This document shows, piece after piece, positions 25,236 to 31,959 of a stretch of 35,869 nucleotides of DNA (positions are counted from its first letter, which is position 1; every line of letters starts with the position of its first letter). The DNA is taken from positions 1-35,869 of the forward strand of contig DATHAO010000009.1 in assembly GCA_035296625.1 (NCBI GenBank), in the 5' to 3' direction. Both the position numbers and the translations under genes were made by a program. The stretch comes from DATCLS01 sp035296625. GTDB taxonomy: Bacteria > Actinomycetota > Acidimicrobiia > Acidimicrobiales > VFJN01. The notes under the pieces were generated by a model. The model had not been told where the DNA came from and did no database searches. It saw only the letters and a list, made by a program, of their open reading frames with translations.

Positions 25236-27001
25236 GCGCACCCGACGGGAATGGCGAGCGGATGCACGTGGTGGCGACGGCCGGCCACGTCGACCACGGC
25301 AAGTCGGCGCTCGTCCGGGCGCTGACCGGCATCGAGCCCGACCGGCTGGCCGAGGAGCGCCGGCGGGGCCTCACGATCGACCTGGGCTTCGCCTCGACCT
25401 GGCTGCCGGCGGCGGGGACGGTGGCGTTCGTCGACGTGCCGGGCCACGCCCGCTTCATCGGCACGATGCTCGCAGGCGTGGCCGTCGTCGAAGCGGCGCT
25501 GCTCTGTGTGGACGCCCGTGAGGGCTGGAGGGCGCAGACCGAAGAGCACCTGCGGATCCTCGAGGTCGTCGGCGTGCCCGCCGGCCTGGTGGCGATCACC
25601 AAGGCGGCGTTGGTCGACGACGAGCGCATCGCAGCCGTGGCCGACGACGTCGCCCGGCGCACGGCCGGCACCGTCCTCGACGGCGCCCCGGTGGTGGCGT
25701 GCGACGCCCTCGACGGCCGCGGGCTGGACAGGCTGTGCCTCCACCTCGACGCCATCCTGGCCGCCCGCCCGCCCTCGCTCGACCGTGGGCGGCCCCGGCT
25801 CTGGGTGGACCGGTCCTTCACGCTGGCCGGCGCCGGCACGGTGGTGACCGGCGGGGTCGGCCACGGGCGCCTGGCGAGCGGTGAGAAGGTCGAGGTCAGG
25901 GGAGCCCGGGGTGCCCTCGCGGCCCGGCTGCGCGGCATCCAGGCCCTGGGCCGCGTGGTCGACGAGGCCGCGCCCGGTACGCGGGCCGCCCTCAACCTGG
26001 CCGGCGTCGAGCACGGGGCGGTCCACCGAGGCGATGCCGTGGTGCGTCCGGGCGAATGGCAGGTGACCGACACCGTCGACGCCACGCTCACCGTGCTCGC
26101 GGGCCTGGACCACCACGTGACCCGGCGGGGCGCCTACCTGGCCTACGTGGGCACCGGCGAGCGCGCCGTGCGCCTCCACCTGCTCGACGGGCCGCGCGTC
26201 GCCCCCGGCGGGACCGGCCGCGTGCGGATCGCCCTGGACCGGGCGCTACCCCTCGTGCCCGGGGACCGCTACGTGCTGCGCGAGACGGGGCGGTCCGAGA
26301 CGGTCGGCGGGGGCGAGGTGCTGGACGTGGCACCCGGCCGAGCTGACGCCGGCGGGGACCGGCTCGGGGCAGAGGCCGTGTCGGACTGCGTCGAGCTGAC
26401 GGCGGTCCTGGAGGCCAGCAGGCCCGTCGGTCTGGACGTGACCCGGTTGGACGATCGGCAGCGAGCTGCGCTCGCCCGGCTGGTCGACGACGGCACCGCC
26501 ACCACCGTCGCCGGCTACGCGGTGGCGCCCGCCTGGCGCGACGAGCTGGCCCGGCACCCGGCGGTGCGAGCGCTGGAGGAGCGCCCCTTCGCGCCCCCGC
26601 CGATCGATCCCGACCTGGACCCCGAGGTGCGGCGGGCCCTCGTCCGCCGCGGCATCGTGATCGCCAAGGACGGCGTGCACTTCGCCGCCACCGCCCGCCC
26701 CGCCGCCGTCCGGGTGCTGGCCGGGCTCGCCGGCGGCAACGGGGGTCCCGTCCCCGGCGCCGTCGTCCCCGGCGCCGTCGTCCCCGGCACCGACGTGCCC
26801 GGTGCCGACGTGCCCGGCACCGCCGTGCCCGGCACCGACGACCTGTCCGCCGGCTTCACCGTCAGCCAGGCCCGGGAGGCGCTTGGCACCACCCGCCGCT
26901 GGGCGCTCCCGTTGCTGGGCCTGCTCGACGACGCCGGCCTGACGATCCGAGACGGCGACCGCCGGCGCCTCCGGTCCGAGGGCTCGATCACAGAGCGGTA
27001 A
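25232..27001 (+). CDS. selB: selenocysteine-specific translation elongation factor
   Basis: A protein of 589 residues from GTG 25232. It delivers Sec-tRNA to UGA codons next to a SECIS element. The GTPase domain has GHVDHGKS (18-25), a switch-I segment RRRGLTIDLGF and DVPGH (68-72). The usual NKxD guanine-specificity motif reads TKAA (123-126), with Ala in place of Asp. Two beta-barrel domains follow (DRSFTLAGAGTVVTGGV), then C-terminal winged-helix repeats for SECIS RNA binding. Between these lies an unusual stretch of six VPGxx pentapeptides (about 507-536). The tRNA-Sec gene begins 10 bases after the stop. Confidence 0.95.
   Translation: MSAPDGNGERMHVVATAGHVDHGKSALVRALTGIEPDRLAEERRRGLTIDLGFASTWLPAAGTVAFVDVPGHARFIGTMLAGVAVVEAALLCVDAREGWRAQTEEHLRILEVVGVPAGLVAITKAALVDDERIAAVADDVARRTAGTVLDGAPVVACDALDGRGLDRLCLHLDAILAARPPSLDRGRPRLWVDRSFTLAGAGTVVTGGVGHGRLASGEKVEVRGARGALAARLRGIQALGRVVDEAAPGTRAALNLAGVEHGAVHRGDAVVRPGEWQVTDTVDATLTVLAGLDHHVTRRGAYLAYVGTGERAVRLHLLDGPRVAPGGTGRVRIALDRALPLVPGDRYVLRETGRSETVGGGEVLDVAPGRADAGGDRLGAEAVSDCVELTAVLEASRPVGLDVTRLDDRQRAALARLVDDGTATTVAGYAVAPAWRDELARHPAVRALEERPFAPPPIDPDLDPEVRRALVRRGIVIAKDGVHFAATARPAAVRVLAGLAGGNGGPVPGAVVPGAVVPGTDVPGADVPGTAVPGTDDLSAGFTVSQAREALGTTRRWALPLLGLLDDAGLTIRDGDRRRLRSEGSITER
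26750..26839 (+). repeat. six tandem 15-base units encoding VPGxx pentapeptides within selB
   Basis: Units begin at 26750, 26765, 26780, 26795, 26810 and 26825 and encode VPGAV, VPGAV, VPGTD, VPGAD, VPGTA and VPGTD. All units keep the reading frame and differ at synonymous and non-synonymous positions, so this is an established in-frame repeat and not a recent duplication. It forms an elastin-like flexible linker between winged-helix segments of SelB. Confidence 0.9.
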
Positions 27002-27011
27002 TGTCCGAAAC

Positions 27012-27106
27012 GGAGGTGTCCGAGCGCCTGGTGGGCTCCGCCGCCTTCAAAGCGGTTGGTCGTGGTCATCCGCGACGGCGGGTTCGATTCCCGTCCACCT
27101 CCGCCA
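27012..27106 (+). tRNA. selC: tRNA-Sec (anticodon TCA)
   Basis: 95 bases including an encoded 3' CCA. The acceptor GGAGGTG pairs with CACCTCC. The anticodon loop CTTCAAA, on a GCCGC/GCGGT stem, presents anticodon TCA, which reads UGA. A long variable arm TCGTGG-TCAT-CCGCGA follows, as expected for tRNA-Sec, and the T-loop is TTCGATT. The eighth acceptor pair is a T-C mismatch in this reading. The position directly after selB supports the assignment. A tRNA-Ser is excluded because serine tRNAs reading UCN carry a GA-ending anticodon. Confidence 0.96.
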
Positions 27107-27119
27107 CCACGAGGCACCG

Positions 27120-27674
27120 ATGATCCTGGAAGCGAGACGCGTGCGGCTGCGGCCGTTCATGGTCGAGGACCTGGACTGGTTCTACGCGCTCATGCTCGAC
27201 CCGATCGTCAACCGGCGCTTCCGGTGGGGCGGCTCGACGCCCCACCCCGAGGAGGTCGCGAACGCCGCCTGGGACGGGCTCTGCCAGTTCGTCATCGAGC
27301 GGCGGCGGTCCGACGAGCCGATCGGCATCGCCACGCTGTTCGCCGCCGACTTCCGCCACGGCTTCGCCTCGGCCGCCGTGCTGGTCACCCCGCACGCCCG
27401 GGGCTGGGCCGAGGGCCTCGAGGGCTTCGCCCTGCTCGTCGACTACGCGTTCCACACCTGGCCGCTGCGCAAGGTGTACAGCGAGGTGCTGGAGGAGAGC
27501 TATGCCCAGTTCCACTCGGGCGCCGGCCGGTTCTTCGTCGTCGAGGGCTGCAAGCGGGCCCACCAGTTCGCCGCCGGGCGCTACCAGGACCTCTACACCC
27601 TGGCCATCCACCGGGACATGTGGTTGCGGTCCGATCCGCTGCTCGTCGCGCGTGGGGTGCGGCCGCGGGCATAG
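27120..27674 (+). CDS. GNAT family N-acetyltransferase
   Basis: A protein of 184 residues from ATG 27120. The opening LEARRVRLRPFMVEDLDWFYAL is typical of RimJ/RimL-like acetyltransferases, with PIGIATLFAADFRHGFASA and the helical LRKVYSEVLEESYAQFHS further on. The classical Q/R-x-x-G-x-G/A acetyl-CoA loop is degenerate (HARGWAEG). It would acetylate an amine using acetyl-CoA; the substrate is unknown. It starts 13 bases after tRNA-Sec, so it could be on the same transcript as the sel genes, but no functional link is known. Confidence 0.75.
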   Translation: MILEARRVRLRPFMVEDLDWFYALMLDPIVNRRFRWGGSTPHPEEVANAAWDGLCQFVIERRRSDEPIGIATLFAADFRHGFASAAVLVTPHARGWAEGLEGFALLVDYAFHTWPLRKVYSEVLEESYAQFHSGAGRFFVVEGCKRAHQFAAGRYQDLYTLAIHRDMWLRSDPLLVARGVRPRA

Positions 27675-27687
27675 GCCCCCACTGGGC

Positions 27688-27718
27688 GGTAACGCTCGCG
27701 CTCGTTCGGGCACGTGTC
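27688..27718 (+). promoter_or_regulatory. candidate ECF-type promoter of the Mau-like cluster
   Basis: GGTAAC at 27688-27693 is followed, after 12 bases, by TCGGG and then CACGTGTCCTA. The same GGTAAC-N12-TCGGG arrangement occurs upstream of the ECF sigma gene at 31369. The -10 region here (CGTGTC, 27713-27718) is a weaker match. The first gene of the cluster begins 38 bases further on. Confidence 0.4.
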
Positions 27719-27756
27719 CTAGCATTATCGTCGGGGAGATCGCGGGAGGGAGACAG

Positions 27757-28476
27757 GTGGCGGCGATCGATCTGACGGCTCTCGACGGGGGCACCTTCAC
27801 CTACCAGGGCGACGGTCTGGACCTCGACGCCCGGACCGCCGTGTCGACCGCCGTGTCCGGCGCCTGGCTCGACGGCGACCAGGGGTTCCTCCAGCTCTAC
27901 AGCGGACCGCTCGACCATTGCGCCGGCACGATCCGGGCGGTGCTCTCGGGCCGGGTGGAGGAGACCTACACGCGCCGGGACGGGGTTCTGTCGGTCGGCA
28001 CGTTCACCCAGTACGACCAGCGCGACTTCCGGGCCGTCGCCCATTGCTCGTTCGCCTACCTGGCGGGCCGCACCCTGGGCGTGTGGGGCTACAACGACAC
28101 GTCGCCGGCCGAGATCGCCGAGTACTTCGACACCATCGCGGTGCACGAGACCGCCTCGGGCGTCTGGGTCACCCCGGCCCACGGCGCCCGCTGGAGCTTC
28201 ACGAAGGCCGCCTCGGACCTCGTCCACACCGTGCCCGACGTGGCGATCCACTCGTTGCAATCGGTCGAGGAGCCGCCGCCGGCGGCGTTGATGGGCGGGC
28301 TGCGCACCCGGGCCGGCAGCCTGCTGCGCAGCGACCGGGTCCATCCGAAGCTCTTCCTCACCAACGACCAGGTCAAGCTCGCCGCGCTGCCGCTGGCGCG
28401 GAGCCAGGTCGACCGCACCGCAAGGTTGGTCGCCGCCATCGAGGCGCTGACCTACACCCCGGGCCCGGCGTCATGA
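27757..28476 (+). CDS. protein of unknown function, first gene of the Mau-like cluster
   Basis: A protein of 239 residues from GTG 27757, with GGGAGGGAG just before it. No signal peptide, membrane segment or known domain was recognised. The first half is beta-rich (FLQLYSGPLDHCAGTIRAVL, VGTFTQYDQRDFRAVAHCSF) and contains two Cys about 45 residues apart. The second half includes SGVWVTPAHGARWSFTKAAS and an Arg-rich tail. It is too short and unlike the seven-bladed MADH heavy chain. Its stop overlaps the MauD-like start by four bases (ATGA), so it belongs to the cluster. Confidence 0.75.
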   Translation: MAAIDLTALDGGTFTYQGDGLDLDARTAVSTAVSGAWLDGDQGFLQLYSGPLDHCAGTIRAVLSGRVEETYTRRDGVLSVGTFTQYDQRDFRAVAHCSFAYLAGRTLGVWGYNDTSPAEIAEYFDTIAVHETASGVWVTPAHGARWSFTKAASDLVHTVPDVAIHSLQSVEEPPPAALMGGLRTRAGSLLRSDRVHPKLFLTNDQVKLAALPLARSQVDRTARLVAAIEALTYTPGPAS

Positions 28477-29024
28477 GCTTCACGACATCGCTGCTGATCG
28501 TGCTCACGGTCGTGGTCGTGCTGCTCACGTTCGGCTTCGCCGCCCACCAGCGGACGCTGGCCCAGCTCGTCGAGATCGTCAACCAGCGGCCGCCTGGCAG
28601 CAGTTGGCACGGCGCCGCCGGACGATCCGGCGGGCTGGCGTCCGGGGACCGGCTCACCCTCCCCGTACCGGCCCACGCAGGCCGGTCGGTCGTCGTGTTC
28701 GCCAGCCCGGGCTGCGCCGACTGCCACGAGATCCTCGGCCGTCTACGCGACCTGCTGACGGCGACGCGCGACGGCGCCCGCCTCGTGTCGGTCTGGACGG
28801 GGGCCGCACCCGATTGGGCACGCGAGGACCCATCGGTTCTCGTGGTCGAGGAGCCCGGCCTCGTCGACGACCTCGGCATCACCCGGACACCGGCGATCGC
28901 CGTACTGGCCGGGGACGTCGTCGTCGAGACCGCGGCGACGGCGCGGCCCGATGTGGCCGTGAAGCTGGTGCAACGCCAGCTCGGCATCGACACGACCAGC
29001 CAGGAGGCACCCGGGTGGAGCTGA
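28473..29024 (+). CDS. MauD-like membrane-anchored thioredoxin-fold protein
   Basis: A protein of 183 residues from ATG 28473. An N-terminal membrane helix (about 5-24, TSLLIVLTVVVVLLTFGFAA) is followed by a linker and a thioredoxin-fold domain with redox motif CADC in VVFASPGCADCHEILGRL (about 70-87), and a cis-proline region RTPAIAVLAGD. This is the layout of MauD, the periplasmic disulfide oxidoreductase required to form the six disulfides of methylamine dehydrogenase small subunit. The partner in this cluster is the 12-cysteine protein encoded next; the genes overlap. Function as a disulfide oxidase or isomerase is inferred. Confidence 0.8.
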   Translation: MSFTTSLLIVLTVVVVLLTFGFAAHQRTLAQLVEIVNQRPPGSSWHGAAGRSGGLASGDRLTLPVPAHAGRSVVVFASPGCADCHEILGRLRDLLTATRDGARLVSVWTGAAPDWAREDPSVLVVEEPGLVDDLGITRTPAIAVLAGDVVVETAATARPDVAVKLVQRQLGIDTTSQEAPGWS

Positions 29025-29590
29025 CCTACGACCAGGTCCCGAGCCTGCACCAGACGCGGCAGACGACGGCCGACGCCCTCCGGGCGCCGTTCCGCCGGTC
29101 GATCGGCCGACGCCGCTTTCTGCGCGACGCCTCGATCACGGGCGCCGCCATGTTCGTGGGCACGCAGTTCCTCGGCGCCGTGGCGCGCATGAGCCCGGCG
29201 GCCGCCGCAGCGACGTGCAGCACGGAGGGCTTGAAGTACCGGGGCGACTGCATGGGCGACCAGTACGCCTCGTGCAGCGGCGGCCGCCTGGGCTGCGCCC
29301 GGCCGACGAGCGTGAGCAGCGGCTGGTTCTGCTACACGGCCGAACCCAACTCCCGGCACCGGACCTGCGGCGAGACCCGCGATGTGAACGGCTCGATCAA
29401 GGACTACCAACTGCGGACCGACCAGTGCTACGACGGCCGTTCCGACGGTTGGACCTGGCAGGACCCGCCCAACTGGCCATGCGGGGGCTGCGGGCCCCAG
29501 GCCTTCCGGTCGTTCTGCCACGACGGCTACTACCGGATCGGCACGGCGGCCTACGCTCCGTCCATCTGCGAGACGAACATCTGCGTCTAG
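29015..29590 (+). CDS. Tat-exported 12-cysteine protein resembling methylamine dehydrogenase light chain (MauA-like)
   Basis: A protein of 191 residues from GTG 29015 (AGGAGG at good spacing), overlapping the MauD-like gene. An N-terminal twin-arginine signal (GRRRFLRDASITG, about 31-43, hydrophobic to 56, then AAAAA at 62-66) implies folded export. The mature part holds 12 cysteines (68, 79, 87, 94, 106, 118, 138, 156, 159, 168, 185, 190), the number in MADH light chain with six disulfides. CSGGRLGC and SSGWFCY match the MADH CSGGSLTNC and ASWVASCY segments, placing Trp104 on one cofactor tryptophan. The second is uncertain: Trp146, Trp148, Trp154, or replaced by Phe167. No heavy chain is next to it. 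A TTQ-like cofactor is inference only. Confidence 0.7.
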   Translation: MELTYDQVPSLHQTRQTTADALRAPFRRSIGRRRFLRDASITGAAMFVGTQFLGAVARMSPAAAAATCSTEGLKYRGDCMGDQYASCSGGRLGCARPTSVSSGWFCYTAEPNSRHRTCGETRDVNGSIKDYQLRTDQCYDGRSDGWTWQDPPNWPCGGCGPQAFRSFCHDGYYRIGTAAYAPSICETNICV

Positions 29591-29597
29591 CGATCAG

Positions 29598-29999
29598 ATG
29601 CGGCACCAGCTCTTCTCGCAGGCATGGGTCACGGCCGTGAACCCGATGTTGGACGGCCTGCACACGGGGACGGTCACCGAGTTCACGCTCGTCGTCAACG
29701 TCGAGCTCACCGACGGCACGGCCGACCTCCCGGGCGGCCGGGTGATCATGGCCGGCGGTCGGCTGAGGTTCGCCGCCGGGCTGGACGACGGGGCGGACGC
29801 CTGGGTACGCGTCCCGAGCCGGACCGCCCGCGAGCTCGTGCTCACCGGCGCCGGATCGGGCGCCGCCGTCGAGCGCGCACTGGCGGCCGGCGGAGCCGTC
29901 GCCGGCGGGGACCTGAACAAGCTGGCGGCCCTGCGCGACGGAGTGCTTCGCGGGGCCGACGCCGCGCTGGTGGCCGCCGTGGCCCGGGCGACGGCCTAG
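29598..29999 (+). CDS. SCP2-like sterol/lipid-binding fold protein
   Basis: A protein of 133 residues from ATG 29598, seven bases after the MauA-like stop. The pattern of strands FTLVVNVELTDGTA, GRLRFAAGLDDGADAWVRVP, then helices with GGDLNKLAALRDGVL resembles small SCP2-domain proteins, where alternating DADVTLRL-type strands precede a G-D-x-x-x-L helix. The match is moderate. No signal peptide is seen. Its role within the redox cluster is unknown; it could bind a hydrophobic ligand or substrate. Confidence 0.6.
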   Translation: MRHQLFSQAWVTAVNPMLDGLHTGTVTEFTLVVNVELTDGTADLPGGRVIMAGGRLRFAAGLDDGADAWVRVPSRTARELVLTGAGSGAAVERALAAGGAVAGGDLNKLAALRDGVLRGADAALVAAVARATA

Positions 30000-30010
30000 G
30001 GCGACCGACC

Positions 30011-30541
30011 GTGTCCGTCGCCACGCTGCTGCTGGCCACCGCCGGATGGACCCTGGTGTGGAGCGCGGTCGGCCACCTCGGCGATCTCACCGACCTGTCC
30101 GAGATGCTCCGCAACCACGGGCTCGTGCGGCCGGTCTCAGTCGTCCTTCCCGTGCTGGTGACGGCCGAGATCGGTCTCGGCGTCGCCGCCGTGGGAGCGC
30201 CCGTTGTCGCTCCCGGGGCCCGGGGGGCGCAGGCGGGTCTGGCTGTGGCCCTCACCGCGTTGTTCACCGTGTTCGCCGGCTACCTCGCCGCCCTCCGGCG
30301 GAGGGACCCGACGCAGCGCTGCGGCTGTGGCGGGCGGGGAACCGCCAGCCGGGCCGCCGTGGGGCGGGCCCTCGCACTGGCCGGCTGCTCGGTGACGGCC
30401 GGCGTCCTGACGCTCACCGGCGCCGGCCCCGGCCCGGACGGCATCGACGCTTCGACGCTCGTCGTGCTGGCCGCCGCCGGAGCCGCCGGCTACCTCGTGC
30501 TGCACGGGCCCGAGGCCACCCGCCTGGAGGCGCGAACATGA
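30011..30541 (+). CDS. MauE/DoxX-like redox-associated membrane protein
   Basis: A protein of 176 residues from GTG 30011 with four predicted membrane helices (about 2-18, 42-62, 72-95, 118-140, with a further segment near 150-165). Between the helices is RDPTQRCGCGGRG, a Cys-x-Cys motif like those of MauE proteins. MauE is needed with MauD for methylamine dehydrogenase light-chain maturation and is thought to pass electrons or disulfide equivalents across the membrane. Its stop overlaps the next gene (ATGA). Confidence 0.78.
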   Translation: MSVATLLLATAGWTLVWSAVGHLGDLTDLSEMLRNHGLVRPVSVVLPVLVTAEIGLGVAAVGAPVVAPGARGAQAGLAVALTALFTVFAGYLAALRRRDPTQRCGCGGRGTASRAAVGRALALAGCSVTAGVLTLTGAGPGPDGIDASTLVVLAAAGAAGYLVLHGPEATRLEART

Positions 30542-30771
30542 CGGCATCGGGCGACGGCCTCCACGGATTCGACGGCGTCGAGCGCCCGCGCCGTCTCGAC
30601 TGGGCCGCCGCCGAGGAGGGCGCCGGGCGCAAGGCACAGCGGGTCGTCCTCGGGCTCGGCGTGGGCCTGTGGGTGGCGGCGATGGCGTTCGGTGCCGTCG
30701 GTGGCCTCGCCGTGCCACTGCTCCTCGGCTTCGCGGAGGCCGGCGGCCTGAGCGTCTCGGGCGCCGTCTGA
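30538..30771 (+). CDS. small single-pass membrane protein
   Basis: A protein of 77 residues from ATG 30538 (four-base overlap with the MauE-like stop). A charged N-terminal half (about 1-40) precedes one long hydrophobic region (about 41-70: VVLGLGVGLWVAAMAFGAVG then GLAVPLLLGFAEAG). No cysteine and no known domain. It may be an accessory subunit of the membrane components in this cluster. Confidence 0.65.
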   Translation: MTASGDGLHGFDGVERPRRLDWAAAEEGAGRKAQRVVLGLGVGLWVAAMAFGAVGGLAVPLLLGFAEAGGLSVSGAV

Positions 30772-30786
30772 AACCTGAACGCAGCG

Positions 30787-31359
30787 ATGATGCTGCGTCC
30801 CCCCGTGCGGGGGACCCCCATACTCGGACGGCTTCCCGGCCTGGCCGCCTTCGCGGCGGGTGCGTCGCTGGGCGGGTTGGCGACTCTCGTCGTCGCCCAC
30901 GTGCTCGGCGGGCTCGTCGCCTGGGTGCCCTTCGGCGTGCGGGTGGGCGCCATCGCGGCCGCCGGCGTGGTGGTGCTTGCCCAGGCGCTCGGCGTGGGGG
31001 CCGTGCCGGTGCCGCAGCGGCGGGCCATGATCCCGATCGGTCGCTTCGACCGTCGGGCCGGGGCGGCGCAGTTCCTGTTCGGCCTCGAGCTGGGCTCGGG
31101 CCTGCGCACCTACCTGCCGTCGCTGGCACCGCACCTCGTGGCGGCGTTCGCCCTGGCCCACGTCGTGCCCCTCTGGGGCCTCCCCGTCCTCGCCCTGGGG
31201 TGGGGTGTGGGCCGGTCCCTCCCGCTTGTCGCCCGCCTCGGCGACGACCGGAGGGGCGGTTGGGCCGGCCAGGCGGCGCTGACGAGCCGGGCGGCTCGCG
31301 TCGGCGGTGTGATGACCGTCGCCAGCGGCCTGATCCTGCTCGTGTGGATCCGGGGGTAG
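30787..31359 (+). CDS. polytopic membrane protein in the position of MauF
   Basis: A protein of 190 residues from ATG 30787 (a second ATG follows at once). About five hydrophobic segments: LAAFAAGASLGGLATLVV, ALGWVPFG-like region near 45, IAAAGVVVLAQALGVGA, LVAAFALAHVVPLWGLPVLA, and GVMTVASGLILLVWI near the end. FGLELGSGLRTYLPS may be a functional loop. In classical mau clusters the DsbD/CcdA-like MauF sits near mauD/E. I see no clear Cys pair here, so the MauF link is by position only. A 7-base inverted repeat straddles the start codon (30779-30798). Confidence 0.6.
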   Translation: MMLRPPVRGTPILGRLPGLAAFAAGASLGGLATLVVAHVLGGLVAWVPFGVRVGAIAAAGVVVLAQALGVGAVPVPQRRAMIPIGRFDRRAGAAQFLFGLELGSGLRTYLPSLAPHLVAAFALAHVVPLWGLPVLALGWGVGRSLPLVARLGDDRRGGWAGQAALTSRAARVGGVMTVASGLILLVWIRG

Positions 31360-31368
31360 TGGGTCCGG

Positions 31369-31397
31369 GGTAACCGCGAGGGACGGTCGGGCGTCTA
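31369..31397 (+). promoter_or_regulatory. candidate ECF-type promoter upstream of the ECF sigma gene
   Basis: GGTAAC (31369-31374), 17-base spacer, CGTCTA (31392-31397). This fits the GGAAC-like/CGTC pattern of many ECF factors, which commonly autoregulate. The sigma gene starts 19 bases downstream. The same -35 word is found upstream of the Mau-like cluster. Confidence 0.5.
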
Positions 31398-31415
31398 CTG
31401 CAGGAGAGCGCGCAG

Positions 31416-31940
31416 ATGGAAGCGAGCGACCTGGAGGCCGATCGGGCGAGCGAGCCGAGCTGGTGCCGGCCCGCGCGCGACTTCGTGTCCGGCGGCGGCT
31501 TCCGGCAGTCGGTGGCGGTGGTGGCGTCGATCTACGGCGACGTGGTCCAGGCCGAGGACGCCGTGGCCGAGGCGATGACCCGCGCCTGCGAGCGAGAGGC
31601 GGCGGGGGAGCCGATCCGGGACTGGCGCGCCTGGGTCATCCGGGTGGCCCTGAACCACTCCGCCTCCCTTGCCCGCCGGCTGGCACGCGCCCGGCGGTCG
31701 CGGCACCTGGTGGCCCGGCCGGATGCCTGGGTGGCCGAAGGCGTGGACGACGCACAGGACACCCTCGCGGCGCTGCGGGAGCTGCCGGTGGGGCAGCGGA
31801 CGTCGATCGTCCTGCACTACTACGCCGACATGCCCGTCGCCGAGATCGCCGACGTGCTGGGTACGTCGGTGTCGGCCGTGAAGAGCTCACTGCACAAGGG
31901 GCGCGCCAACCTGGCCAAGCGGCTGGAACGCGTGGGGTGA
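31416..31940 (+). CDS. ECF/SigE-family RNA polymerase sigma factor
   Basis: A protein of 174 residues from ATG 31416 with CAGGAGAG upstream. Region 2 spans about 30-75 (YGDVVQAEDAVAEAMTRACE, then RDWRAWVIRVALN, a typical WL-like segment). Region 4 spans about 115-170 (LRELPVGQRTSIVLHYYADM, AEIADVLGTSVSAVKSSLHKG), with an HTH for -35 recognition. It directs RNA polymerase to a special promoter set. The next gene, 19 bases later, encodes a membrane-anchored protein that may be its anti-sigma partner. The promoter motif before this gene suggests autoregulation. Confidence 0.92.
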   Translation: MEASDLEADRASEPSWCRPARDFVSGGGFRQSVAVVASIYGDVVQAEDAVAEAMTRACEREAAGEPIRDWRAWVIRVALNHSASLARRLARARRSRHLVARPDAWVAEGVDDAQDTLAALRELPVGQRTSIVLHYYADMPVAEIADVLGTSVSAVKSSLHKGRANLAKRLERVG

Positions 31941-31959
31941 GGACTCGGAGGTGACACCC

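Noticed and set aside
27012..27106. tRNA-Ser with long variable arm
   Set aside because: The anticodon TCA reads UGA, not a serine codon, and the gene follows selB.
29015..29590. Naming this gene mauA and calling methylamine dehydrogenase
   Set aside because: There is no heavy chain, the second cofactor Trp is not certain and Cys spacing differs; only 'MauA-like' is supported.
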